NCBI GenBank assembly: GCA_910592005.1 | Contig: CAJVPP010001100.1 | Location: 1 to 22,829, forward strand | DNA from: Funneliformis mosseae | Lineage: Eukaryota > Glomeromycota > Glomeromycetes > Glomerales > Glomeraceae | DNA length: 22,829 bases | Direction: 5' to 3' | Shown here: positions 1-9,787 of the stretch, in pieces | Layout of the letters: each line of letters starts with the position of its first letter | Position numbering within the stretch: the stretch's first letter is position 1 | Program-made: the position numbers and the translations under genes | The notes under the pieces: model-generated | Told to the model about the DNA's origin: nothing | Database searches by the model: none | Seen by the model: only the letters and a program-made list of their open reading frames with translations

Positions 1-340
1 TTACAAACTCTTTTGTGAATACGAGTTTCAATATTAATAAAGGAATCAATTTAAAACTTATATCTTTCTGCCTCTTCATGTCTTCATATAGTCTGACGTG
101 ATCCTTACACATTATTTGTAATTGAGTTTGTCATCTGAATTCTTTAATTAAAATTATTCATAATCTCGTCTTTCAAGTCTTCATACTTGATAGATTCGTT
201 TAAGTCTAACGTGTAAACTTGGTAAAGTTAAGAGTTAAGCAGATCCTAACGTCTTAATTGCAGTAAGCTGTAGTTAAGAAATTTCGAGTAGAGACTTGAT
301 AATGTGACCACCTCGAGTTGAAGAATTTTACAATAACAAT
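1..340. other. Left-edge segment of more balanced composition, possible gene edge
   Basis: This stretch is clearly less A+T-rich than the 4 kb that follow and lacks their long A/T runs, so it may be the edge of a gene or an old repeat that continues outside the window. On the minus strand a reading frame runs from an ATG at 112 down to position 1 without a stop (37 codons, starting MCKDHVRLYEDMKRQ); the nearest upstream in-frame stop lies six codons before that ATG. The frame is short and matches no family I know. I see no splice signals that would join it to anything. Treat it as unassigned. Confidence 0.2.
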
Positions 341-981
341 ATTAACTTTAATTTTTTATTTTATTTCATTTTAAAATAATTTTAATTTTTTATTTAAAAA
401 TTTATTTTTTTTCTTTAAATAATAAAATATATTTAAAATATAAAAAATTTTGAACTTCTTTATTTTTAAAGAAAACTTTAAATATTATAAATTAGAATGA
501 TTAATTTTAAAAATATTATAACTGTTTTTTAAAAATAATTAAAATATTAGTAATTTAAAAATATAAAAATTAAGTAGACTAATTAATATATAGATCTATT
601 ATTTATAAATAATTATCATTATATTAAATATATATATTTATTTGTAAAGTAAAATTATATATTAAATAGTTAGATTGATTTTTTTTGAAATTAAAATCTT
701 TTTATTTTTTTTAAATTTATTATTTTTTTTTAATTCTAATTCAAAATATTTAATAAAATATTTATTTTTAAAATCATTGTTATTCTTTAAATAAATTTAC
801 TTTTATTTAGTTTTTTTTTTAAAAAATAAATCTTTTACATATAATATAAAATAAAAAATATTACTTATAAATTTACATTTTAGATAAAGTTTTAATATAA
901 TATTTATAATTATATATATTTAAAAATTTATTAAAACTTATAAAATTTATAATTTATAAAAATTAAAAATTTTAAAAATAC

Positions 982-1150
982 ATATATAGACACTTTGCAG
1001 TAAAAAAGAAAGGAAACTATCAAAAAAATTTTTTTAAGTTAATATTAAATCTGAATTTATTTTACTAAAAAAATAATATATAACTTAGAAAGTAAAAAAA
1101 AAATTTTTTTGATAGTTTTTTCCCTTTTTTCTGCAAAGCGTCTATATATA
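982..1150. mobile_element. MITE with near-complete terminal inverted repeats
   Basis: The left arm (about 982-1031) and the right arm (about 1101-1150) are reverse complements over roughly 50 bp with only a few mismatches. The ends read TATATAGACACTTTGCAG on the left and the complement of TATATAGACGCTTTGCAG on the right. The loop between the arms is about 70 bp of A+T-rich DNA. There is no coding capacity, so this is a non-autonomous element. The ends lie in TA-rich DNA, which would fit the TA target of Tc1/mariner-type elements, but the exact duplication cannot be fixed here. A decayed relative in inverted orientation lies at about 20760-20875 and shares a 34-nt identical block with the loop. 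Confidence 0.8.
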
Positions 1151-1849
1151 TTATAATAATATTAATAAAAATTTACAATATAATTTGTATATTAATTTAC
1201 TTATTAATTAATATTTTTAATTAAAATATATTACAATTATTTAGATTAATTAAATTATAAATATTTTTTAATATTATCCTTTAAATTATCTAGCAGATAA
1301 ATTTGTCTACAAACTTAAAAAAGTGTTATTTTTTTAATAAAATATTAAATATTAATTTTGTAATATAATAATTATATATAAAAAATAGTTTAATATATGT
1401 TTTATTAATTTTATTAAAAGAAATTTTAAGTTTATAAAATATTTTTTAAATAATTTAATTTTTAAATTTAAGTTTTAAAAAATTTATTATAATAATTTTT
1501 TAAAAAATTCTTTAAATTTATATGTTTGTGAACTAATTGAATCACTTTACTACTAATAAAAGTTATAAAATTTCTTAGTAAATTATAAAAAATATAATAA
1601 TTAAAGTTATTTTTCATGATAAATTTTATAATATTTTATTATAATTAATATTACTAAAAGTAAATATTAATAAGGTTATTAAAGGTTAATAATGAATTTT
1701 TTAATATAAAAATATTTTTAAAATTACAAATTTTTAGCTTATAAGTAACTTTAAATTATTTATTATATAATTAAAAAATAAAAATTATAAATAGGCAAAT
1801 TTACCTATAAATTTCTATAATTTAAAAGATAGTAATTGTATTTTATAAA

Positions 1850-2036
1850 ATCTGAATCTAATCTGAATTTGATAAATTTAGATCAGATTTATCAAATTCA
1901 GATTAAATTTAGATTTAAATCAGATAAGATTTATCATATTTAAATTTAAATTTAAATCTAATAATCAGATTCAAATTTAGATTTAAATTTGATCTATCAT
2001 ATTTAAATTTGAATTTAAATCATTTAGATTAAAACT
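1850..2036. repeat. Palindromic repeat block built on AATCTGAATTTGAT-like words
   Basis: A cluster of overlapping direct and inverted copies of words such as AATCTGAATTTGAT, ATTTAAATTTGA and GATCAGATTTATC. Its core is a perfect 18-bp inverted repeat, 1860-1877 against 1887-1904, with a 9-nt loop (TTAGATCAG). The rest (1905-2036) is looser iterations of the same words. Similar GATCAGATT words form the termini of the element at 20145-20732, so this block may be a decayed copy of that family, but I cannot define its ends. Confidence 0.6.
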
Positions 2037-2117
2037 AAAATGTTTTTTTTTAATAAAAAAAAATATTTTTTTTAGATTTTTTTTAAAATTAAAAATATTT
2101 TTATATTAAAAAAAATA

Positions 2118-2160
2118 AATTTTCAGTTTTAAAAAAAATGAATTTTCAGTTTTAAAAAAA
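2118..2160. repeat. Short tandem duplication
   Basis: The word AATTTTCAGTTTTAAAAAAA occurs twice in direct orientation, near 2118 and 2141. A partial inverted copy follows around 2170-2190. It is probably debris or polymerase slippage and has no visible function. Confidence 0.5.
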
Positions 2161-4261
2161 AGCAAATAAGTTTTTTTAAAACTAAAATTTCTTCTTAATA
2201 AAAAGAATTTTTTAGATATAAAAATATTATATTAAATTTATAAATTTTAATAAAATAATTTTTTCAAAAATTATTATATTAAATTTTAATTGTAATTGTA
2301 TTGTAAATATAATAAATTAAATATTTTAAAGTTAAAAATATTATTTTTATTACATTTTTGCAATTAATTGAATATTATAAAATTAGTAATATTAATGTTA
2401 TAAAAATACAATTGATATTCAAAATATTAAATTATATTTTTTATAATATTTGTTATTTGATTTTAACTAATAACTTTAATCATAATAAAAATAATATAAT
2501 AAAATTATAAAATTTTGATCAATTAATTATTTAGCTATTTTAATCATAACTATAGTTAAATATTAATTTGAATTTTAGTCATTAATCTTAAATTATATTT
2601 TATTTAATTATAATTAAATATTAACTTTGATATATAAAATAAAACAAATAATTAAAAATTATAAAATTATATTTTATATAATAATATAAAATTTATATAA
2701 TTTGAAATTAAAACTAGCTTATTTTATTAATTTTTTACAGCTTATATTAATATTCTATTGATTGTATTAATTCAAATAATATCAAATTAGAAATATTATA
2801 TTACTTTTTGATATAAATTAATATAAATTTTTATTATTTACTTTTTTATATTTTTTTAATAATATGTTAAAGATTTTCTATTAAATTTAAATCAAATCTA
2901 TTATAATACTAGTGCTTAAATAATTTTTAACATGTAATGTATTTTAGATCATTTGTTATATTACTGATATTAATACTTATTTTTTCAATCTCTAAAAGTT
3001 AATTACAAGAATATTTTATATAAAATTTAGCATTTATTATTTTAAAAAATATAAAATTTATTTTTTTTATATAAAAATTTTTTTAAACAAAAATTTTTAT
3101 TTAATTTTTAAATATAGAATTAATGTTACTTATCTAAGTCTATTTTAAATTTAGTAAAATATCTAAATCTTTAATTTTCTAATGTTTATTAAGGTTTTAA
3201 TATAGTTTTGCTATTTTTATAAATTTTAATATAATCTTAAATTATATAGATTTTTAATATAAAATTTAATAAAATTTTACCTTTTACTATTTAAATAACT
3301 TGTAAACCTTTTAAGTTTTATTTAATAATCTTATATAAAACATATTAATCTTTATTTTTTTATACCAATACAAAAGAGTTGAAAAGTAATCTTATTTGAA
3401 AATGATATATTATTATTTTAATTATTATTAAGATATCTTTAGGTTTATTTATATATTTATGTTTATAATCAATCAGTCTTAGTATTATTTTTGAAGGATT
3501 TTTTTTTAATATTCATTATTAGTTAAATATCTATCTATTATTCTATAAGATATATTCACATTTATTAAAAATAAATTTTTTAATATAATTCTAAAAATCT
3601 CAGTAAATATAGGTTAATACTCTTGATGTATTTACTAAAATTTTTTAACTAATCACTTTCTTCATATATTAAATTATTTTAAAATTTTATGTATAATAGA
3701 AAAGGATTTATTTGTCTGATTATTGATCTTTTTAGCATTTAAATACTTTTGATTCTATAATTATTATATTGTCAAACAGTGTTTAGAGATTATATTTCTA
3801 ATTGAAAATTTTTTCAAAGAATATTTTGAAAAGTTAAAGATAGTAATAAAAAAGAAAATTAAAACCATATATTTTTAATGCAAAATAAAGAAAAATAGTA
3901 TTCTCTTCTTATTCTATGTTATATTATTTAATTAATTTAACAGAATTTTGTATAATTTTATTTTGTGAAAAATTTTTCGGATTTTTTTTTTTTGGTTTAA
4001 GCCTGTATATATATAATTAATTTTAAAAGTATATACTTATGAAGAATATAGTATATTTTTTGAAAAGCTTCTTATATTATTATTTATTACTATTAAAGAA
4101 ATAATATTTTAAAACACTTTAAAGTGACATCATAACAATTTGAGATAAAATCAAATTTATATAAACTGTTTTTGTTAAAACCTCTATTAACCAAAAATTT
4201 AAAAATTTTTTTTTTTTAATTAAGTATTACAAATAAAGTATAATCTTGCGTATACACATAA

Positions 4262-5447
4262 TCAAATATCCAATTCAAAACTTGTTTCATCATATATTTT
4301 TCCATTCCGTTTGTTTATCGCGGTTGCTTTAACTTCCAACCTAGCAAACGTTAATGAAAATTCTATTGGACGATTAAGACCGTCTTTGATATCTGGCATT
4401 AATATTCGTAATGTTCCTAATAATTTAACACCAGATTCGTCACAATATATAGCATCATCTTTTGTAGTATAATAAATTTTAAATAATGCACTAGTTTGAT
4501 TTGGTTTAACTGGGTAACAAGTTTCTGGGAATGGTTTGTTGACTTCTACTTGAGTTCGACGTTTAACCATTCTTCGAAATTCAAATATTTTTCCATCAGG
4601 TGTTCTCCTATCTTCGTCATCTTCACCTGCAACCTAAATGTGTATCATTAAATAAAATTTATTCAAAAAGAAGAATTGGATTTGAAGAAATGTTGAATAG
4701 ATCATACGTACCCAATCTCGACAAACCTGGATACCATAGGTCCATTTAAGAACACGCTTTCTTACAACGTCAATATTTAAGCCGTATACTATAGCACCCC
4801 TAACGACCGCAGCTTTTGAGTTGACTGGTACAGAAATATTTGGAACCCTGCTTCCAAAGGTTTCTCTTACTCTGCGCAGGAGGTAAGGAGATTCGCCAAA
4901 ACCTCCCACCAAGAACATTGCAGAAATTCGTTCATTAGCGTCATCTAATTGACTCTCAATTAATTCTAATATTCTATTTATGACAGGGTCAAACATCCCT
5001 TTCACCGATGTAAAATCAAGCTTTAACGTCCAACCAATGTTTTCCAAATTTTGTCTATGTTCTCCTTTAATATATTGTGGTAACTCGTCACAATATTTGA
5101 ATAAATTAAGTTTAACTTGTCTAAAATCTTCCGGGTTACCATTAAATTTAAATTTAATTAAAGGACAAAAAAACTTTTGAACCAAATGTTGCATTTGTCC
5201 ATAATTATGTAATTTTAATTTTTCTAATGCTTGAAATCCGACTTTACGTCCAAGCCAACGTAAAAACTCTTTATCTATGAATGTGCTACCACATAAATCG
5301 CCGACACGCTCAGTAATTTCAACTAATTTGTTATCCTGAAGAAGTTGTGTTGTTATGTCGATTGTACCACCGCCACAATCTGCAACCAAGAAAGTATCTT
5401 TATTTGAAGAAAATACGACAATTTAATTAAGTGCTGCTCCTATTTTT

Positions 5448-5488
<41 letters not shown>

Positions 5489-6380
5489 AAAAAAGATGTA
5501 TCTATACCTCCGGGACGAAGACCATGTTCCCCAACAACACCTAGACAATATAAAGCTGCTGCTTCCGCTGTATATAAAAAGGGAGGAAGAGATTTTTTAA
5601 TAATTTAATGAGAATACTGTATATAAAATAAATCATACATACGTTCTGTAGTAAATTCAAGGTTAGTTGAGTCTAATGTTTTTATTAAGCCAGCTTTGTA
5701 TGCGCATCTGCGCATAATCGCTGTGGTATGATGTGGCTATATTTATGTTTTTTTTTAAAATAGAAAAAAAAAAAAAAATTTTTAAAAAAAAAAAATAAAT
5801 TAATCTATCTTTCATCAATACCTTGAATAACATACCCATTCAGCAGGAATGGTTAGAATCAATCCAACTTGTAGCGGAAAATTAATTCCTGGAAATCTTT
5901 TCTCTATCGTATATTTAATGCATAGTTGCATTTGAGTTAAATAATCCTCGATCGCTTTTTTATATTCAAATTGCGGAGGCAACCAAGGTTTTTGATACTC
6001 TTCTAAATCGGATATATACAATTTAAAGAGTTCAACTGGACGAGGGCGTAATTCATCTGATTCGTAATCATAATCGGATTCGTCCTCCAAGGCCGAAGTA
6101 CCCCAATTTTTAACCTCTTTATAAGCTTTATCATATAGCAGTGCTGTAGGAGTTTTGTAGTCACCTACGCTATCCGGCCTTTTTATTTCGGTTAACAATA
6201 TAAATTTCAATGTCTAAACATATTCATTTTTAGTAACAACTTGAAATTCGAAACTTACCAAATATCATTAGTTACAATATCTGGGTTTCTTATCGAATCA
6301 CCTTTGTGAACATAGGCAAAGCCTGAAAAAGTTGTTCCAAAGTCTATAGAGACAAGAATTCTGGTATCGCGTAAAGACAT
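4262..6380 (-). CDS. HSPA12-like Hsp70 family ATPase, gene 1 (6 exons)
   Basis: Predicted 558-residue Hsp70-superfamily ATPase, probably cytosolic (no signal peptide or membrane segment). Exons on the minus strand are 6380-6259, 6178-5836, 5736-5643, 5567-5508, 5397-4712 and 4633-4262, all with GT-AG introns of 75-110 bp; reading frame and the match to gene 2 support every junction. Visible motifs are phosphate-1 DFGTTFSG (from residue 13), KTPTALLYD, IPAEW (to 155), TTEPEAAALYC (about 185), phosphate-2 DCGGGT (213-218), adenosine motif LVGGFGESPYL (369-379) and VRGA (405-408). These are typical of HSPA12-type nucleotide-binding domains. The C-terminal 90 residues resemble only the beta-sheet part of the Hsp70 substrate-binding domain. 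There is no lid and no EEVD tail. An acidic insert (about 75-95) precedes RPVELFKL. Intron 4 carries a 34-A run on the coding strand. The gene is divergent from coiled-coil gene A. Its client or role is unknown. Confidence 0.92.
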
Positions 6381-6575
6381 ACTTTGCCCAAAAAATTTTC
6401 TCTATAAAATAGAGGTGAGATAGATTCCATAAAAATCATTTTTGCATGACAATAACAAATGATTCACGATTTCCCCCCCTTTTTTTTGGAAGCGATAATC
6501 TTTGCCTTACTTGATTGTTATACAATTTTGATTTTTGTTTTTTAACATCAAGCTCCTACCCTCCCAAATTTTAAT
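6381..6575. promoter_or_regulatory. Shared divergent promoter region, cassette 1
   Basis: 195 bp separate the start codons of Hsp70-like gene 1 (minus) and coiled-coil gene A (plus), so both promoters and 5' leaders must lie here. Unusual content is a C7T8 run at 6473-6487, which contains CCCCT (the complement AGGGG resembles a yeast stress-response element), and a TATAAAAT word near 6400. I see no convincing three-unit heat-shock element. TTTCCCCC also occurs in the cassette 3 gap. Confidence 0.6.
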
Positions 6576-7958
6576 ATGTTTAGACAAAACAACGGACGTT
6601 ATTACCTTGAAGATGTTGCCGTAATAGATTGGAAATTAATCATGTGGTTTGCTTCATTTAAGCAATTTGAAAATTATGTGGATCTTTTTATCACAGTTTG
6701 GAATTTCATTAAACAGAAAAACGATAATATTTTTGAAGAATTAAATGGAGAAGTGAATCGAATGAAAGAACATATTAAAAGTTTATTAACAAATCAGGCT
6801 ATCAATGACGAAGAATACAAGAAATATTCTTGTTTATTAGATAATTATAGAACTAGTCATATAAGTTCTAATAATTTTGAAGGAAGGAATAGAATTGCAT
6901 CTAATTCTTATCGTAATTTGTTAAATAATGATTTAGAGAATCAATTTCATCATCATTTAACGACAACATTAAGCAATTTGAAATTATTTCAATTAAAGCT
7001 TATACGTCAAATGATTTTAGATAGGATGGATTCATTTGTTAACATTTCAATTAAATCAACGAAAAGTTTACGCGAACAAATTGCCACTTTGGATAACGAA
7101 AATTCACACCTTCAAGCAGCTTTAGGAAATATGACAAATACTCGTCCGAATGATCATGATCCGAATAACGCTGCCAAACTAAATTCGGATATAGTGGACC
7201 TACAACAGCAACTTTCGGATTTTACCACAGTTTTTGATTATGAGATAAATGATGAGAAAGCAAAAGAATTGTTTGCTAGTAACAAAGTTAAATTAGATTT
7301 TTCAAATCCAAAGGCCAAGACGATTTTAGAAGGCTGTCTTCAACGACTTATCATAGAACAAATTTTAACTGATGCTAACTCGTATTTCCAGAAACACATA
7401 TCAAATTCGGACAACGATGAAAATTTAGAAATCGAAATTATAAATACCACAGATAGATTAATAGAATCTGTTAATCGCCTTCATGAAAATCGTCCAGGAA
7501 AAGATGATATCACACAAATCACTCCCATTAGAGTTCGTCAACAAATTTACTCTGCTCTTGGATGTCGTGGATTTTCGAATGATGATCATCAATTGATCTT
7601 AGATATATCGGAAAAGATACGTCAAACAATGGATGAATATCGAAAAATTGATGAAGAAAATATTAAAGATTGCATTGATCAATCGATTCAAATTACTCGT
7701 AAAGTGATTAGTATATTCTATTTCCGTTTAAAAATTCAACAAATTCATCAACAATTTGAACCCAAGTATCGTTTCTTTGAAAGTGGGGACGAAATAGATG
7801 TTCGTCTTATGGAAGGTTCTTGGGGTCGCGGAGATGTTAAGAAATTCGAGGTTGAAATTTGTTATTTTCCTTGCATAGAGTTCTGCGATAATGATGATTC
7901 ATCAAATCAAAAAGTTTTAACAAAAGCTCAAGTATTCGCGAGACTTAAGAAATTATGA
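6576..7958 (+). CDS. Coiled-coil protein A, divergent partner of Hsp70-like gene 1
   Basis: Single-exon gene for 460 residues; I do not recognise the family. It is clearly paralogous to genes B and C in this window. Shared parts in order are an N-terminal motif, WKLIMWFASF at about 19-28 (WKLFMWFGSL in B, WQLAEWFGSG in C); a helical region; a short coiled coil ending in LQAALGN (about 165-185); LSDFTTV (213-219) followed by YEIND; RVRQQIYSALGCRGFSND (319-336); and a C-terminal block with FFESGDEIDVRLMEGS (400-415), EVEICYFPC and LTKAQVFAR. No signal peptide, membrane segment or catalytic motif is apparent. The start chosen is the first ATG, 195 bp from the start of Hsp70-like gene 1. The head-to-head arrangement, repeated three times here, suggests joint expression and perhaps a physical partnership, which is inference. 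Confidence 0.88.
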   Translation: MFRQNNGRYYLEDVAVIDWKLIMWFASFKQFENYVDLFITVWNFIKQKNDNIFEELNGEVNRMKEHIKSLLTNQAINDEEYKKYSCLLDNYRTSHISSNNFEGRNRIASNSYRNLLNNDLENQFHHHLTTTLSNLKLFQLKLIRQMILDRMDSFVNISIKSTKSLREQIATLDNENSHLQAALGNMTNTRPNDHDPNNAAKLNSDIVDLQQQLSDFTTVFDYEINDEKAKELFASNKVKLDFSNPKAKTILEGCLQRLIIEQILTDANSYFQKHISNSDNDENLEIEIINTTDRLIESVNRLHENRPGKDDITQITPIRVRQQIYSALGCRGFSNDDHQLILDISEKIRQTMDEYRKIDEENIKDCIDQSIQITRKVISIFYFRLKIQQIHQQFEPKYRFFESGDEIDVRLMEGSWGRGDVKKFEVEICYFPCIEFCDNDDSSNQKVLTKAQVFARLKKL

Positions 7959-8069
7959 CTACAGCTTCAAGATTTATGAACTATTATTATTTTGATTTAT
8001 TGTATATTATATATATTATATTTATATCTAATAATAAAAAGAACATTTGAACAATCGAATTAATGTACT
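7959..8069. terminator. Convergent 3' region between gene A and the PARP-like gene
   Basis: 111 bp between two stop codons of convergent genes. AATAAA at 8033-8038 could be the polyadenylation signal of gene A. On the other strand AATAAA (complement of 7996-8001) could serve the PARP-like gene. In such A+T-rich DNA these words also occur by chance. Confidence 0.35.
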
Positions 8070-9442
8070 TCAATTTATTAACAAATTTTTCTTCACTTTA
8101 ATTTTTTTGCTTTTTTCATAAACAATAAGATATTGAGGAATACAAGCAGATTCATCATATACAACCAATTCGTCATAATTAAGTAAAGTACCAGGTTCAC
8201 CAACAATGCTATCATAATTATTCGGAGGGCCCGTTAGAGTTTTGTCAGCTTGAGTTAATTCAAAAGTTCTACCAACAATTACCTTATTTAAAAACATTAC
8301 TTTATACTTTATACCTTCGGAAGTTATTAAAGATTTGCTATTGAAATCGTCAGATTTTGATGATGTCCCTGAAAAATAAATTCCTTCCCCAAATTTTTGA
8401 CATCCAAATCTAGATGATTTTGCAAAATCTAATTTATATCCTTCCGTTATTATTCTACATACTGCACAATTTGAATTTGAACAGAGCGCATCCGTCTCAA
8501 CCCCCAAACGACATTCCCTAAAGAAATTTGTTTAATTTAATTAATTATTTTTTTTTTTTTTTAAAAGAATGAAGGTAGGAAACTCAATCGTTGATTCGAA
8601 ATCTCACATTTTTGTTCCATGAAATCTACGTTGCTCATTTCCTTTTGTCATTAGACGTTTGCCATCACCTTTGGGAAATGGTCTACCCTCAAGTTTTCTT
8701 AATTTTTCAATATAATTTCGATGCACGTTGTACAGTGATTTAATTTGTTCATCGGGAAAAATTTTGTAAATTGTATGTATTCTTGGTAAAGCCTTGCTCA
8801 CGTGTTTCCAAGAATATTCAAATTGATTAGAAACATCTTCATACTTGTCACTGTGTTTAGAAAGCTTAATCACACAAGGTCCTAAATTATACAGAGAAAA
8901 GATAAATTGAAAAGATTGAAGAAATAATCTGACTCCAGTTCTGTACCTACCGTTCTCTTTAACCCAATCTTCACATTCTACACAAAATTCTTTCTTAAAA
9001 GGTGTATATTCTTCTTTACATTTCAAACATAATTCTTGACTCTTCACCAAGGATTTCCAATTATGTGTCATGTTTCGACATCGTTTAGAACACCATAAAG
9101 AATTTAACATCGTAACGTCATTTACCTTTAAAAAAAAATAAATTCAAAAACAAATGTTTAATATAAAAGAAAGCACATCTCACCCAAACTAACAAACAAA
9201 TCCTTATCCGCATTTACTTTACAAGTAATACACTTTAACGTGCACTCTGATACATTTCTACATTGAAACCAGCCACAATATTGGCTCGATTCAAGTTTAG
9301 CAAATTCCTTGCAATGTATACAGGGTTTCGTAAATCCTGAACTTAAAGCTTTCCTACGACATTCATCACTACAATATTCACCGGGATACCCGTCGGGATC
9401 GAAATCTTGTTCGTATTCTGAACAATAAAGACAATTAAGCAT
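8070..9442 (-). CDS. Zinc-finger protein with PARP-like ADP-ribosyltransferase domain (4 exons)
   Basis: Predicted 373-residue protein. Exons are 9442-9218, 9125-8951, 8881-8608 and 8517-8070. Residues 1-130 hold many Cys pairs (C4/C7, C24/C28, C41/C44, C71/C74, C87/C91, CLKC, CVEC), read as zinc-binding. The C-terminal half matches fungal PARP-fold proteins: RRFHGTK, RFGCQKFGEGIYFSGTSSKS, YKVMFLNKVIVGR, YDSIVGEPG and NYDELVVYDES. The H-Y-E catalytic triad appears intact as H221, Y272 and E341, so ADP-ribose transfer from NAD+ is plausible; the target is unknown. The 69-bp intron 8950-8882 has no stop and keeps frame, so a 396-residue read-through form is possible. I removed it because its translation interrupts the family pattern. 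The first intron (donor GTAAAT at 9217) is the least certain. An upstream in-frame ATG at 9502 would add a hydrophobic stretch and is less likely. The gene lies between cassettes 1 and 2 and has no paralogue here. Confidence 0.82.
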
Positions 9443-9787
9443 TCTCTTTGAAATATTTTTGATGAGGAGAAAAAATTTTAGTCCAACAAAAAATGACATC
9501 ATAATATCCAGTCCAAATATGGTTGTACAATATAACTCATTGTTTCTGAAAAAGGTTACTTGTAAAACCCTTCAGATGTTTTAAAACTTAAATAATGTGT
9601 CCAATTAAATGACAATAATTAAAATTTAAATGATAATTTCATGAGGATTGAACGTGCAATTTAATAGAGATAAATTTATTATCATAAAAATATATTATAA
9701 TATAACATATAAATACATGATTTATAAAAAAAAGAAAAGGAAATTTCAAAAAATAAAAATTCGCTATCGCCTCTCTTTGATCATTAA
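9443..9787. other. Intergenic gap between the PARP-like gene and gene B
   Basis: 345 bp that must hold the promoter and leader of the PARP-like gene and the 3' end of gene B, both on the minus strand. The sequence is A+T-rich. A frame on the plus strand (9648-9833) is low-complexity Lys/Ile/Tyr and overlaps the end of gene B, so it is not a gene. I find no specific regulatory site. Confidence 0.5.

Larger units (their letters stand above)
345..4261. other. Gene-poor, extremely A+T-rich intergenic region
   Basis: Nearly four kilobases made almost entirely of A and T, with frequent homopolymer runs and stop codons in all frames. I find no reading frame, exon or RNA gene that I can support. The recognisable content is a 169-bp hairpin-forming MITE (982-1150), a palindromic repeat block (about 1850-2036) and a short duplicated segment near 2118-2160, each listed separately. 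The composition changes sharply at the 3' end of the first Hsp70-like gene. Confidence 0.7.

Noticed and set aside
1..112. Minus-strand frame of 37 codons open to the window edge
   Set aside because: Too short to call, with no family match and no visible splice signals; kept only as a note on the left-edge segment.
4980..5180. Plus-strand 66-codon frame
   Set aside because: It lies antisense inside the large exon of Hsp70-like gene 1, whose motifs define the coding strand.
4262..6380. Reading Hsp70-like gene 1 as a pseudogene because its coding sequence is broken into several frames
   Set aside because: Each break has donor and acceptor signals, phases are consistent, and exon lengths match gene 2 exactly in three exons, so the breaks are introns.
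6381..6575. Canonical heat-shock elements in the divergent gaps
   Set aside because: I found isolated GAA and TTC words but no properly spaced three-unit nGAAn array in any of the three gaps.
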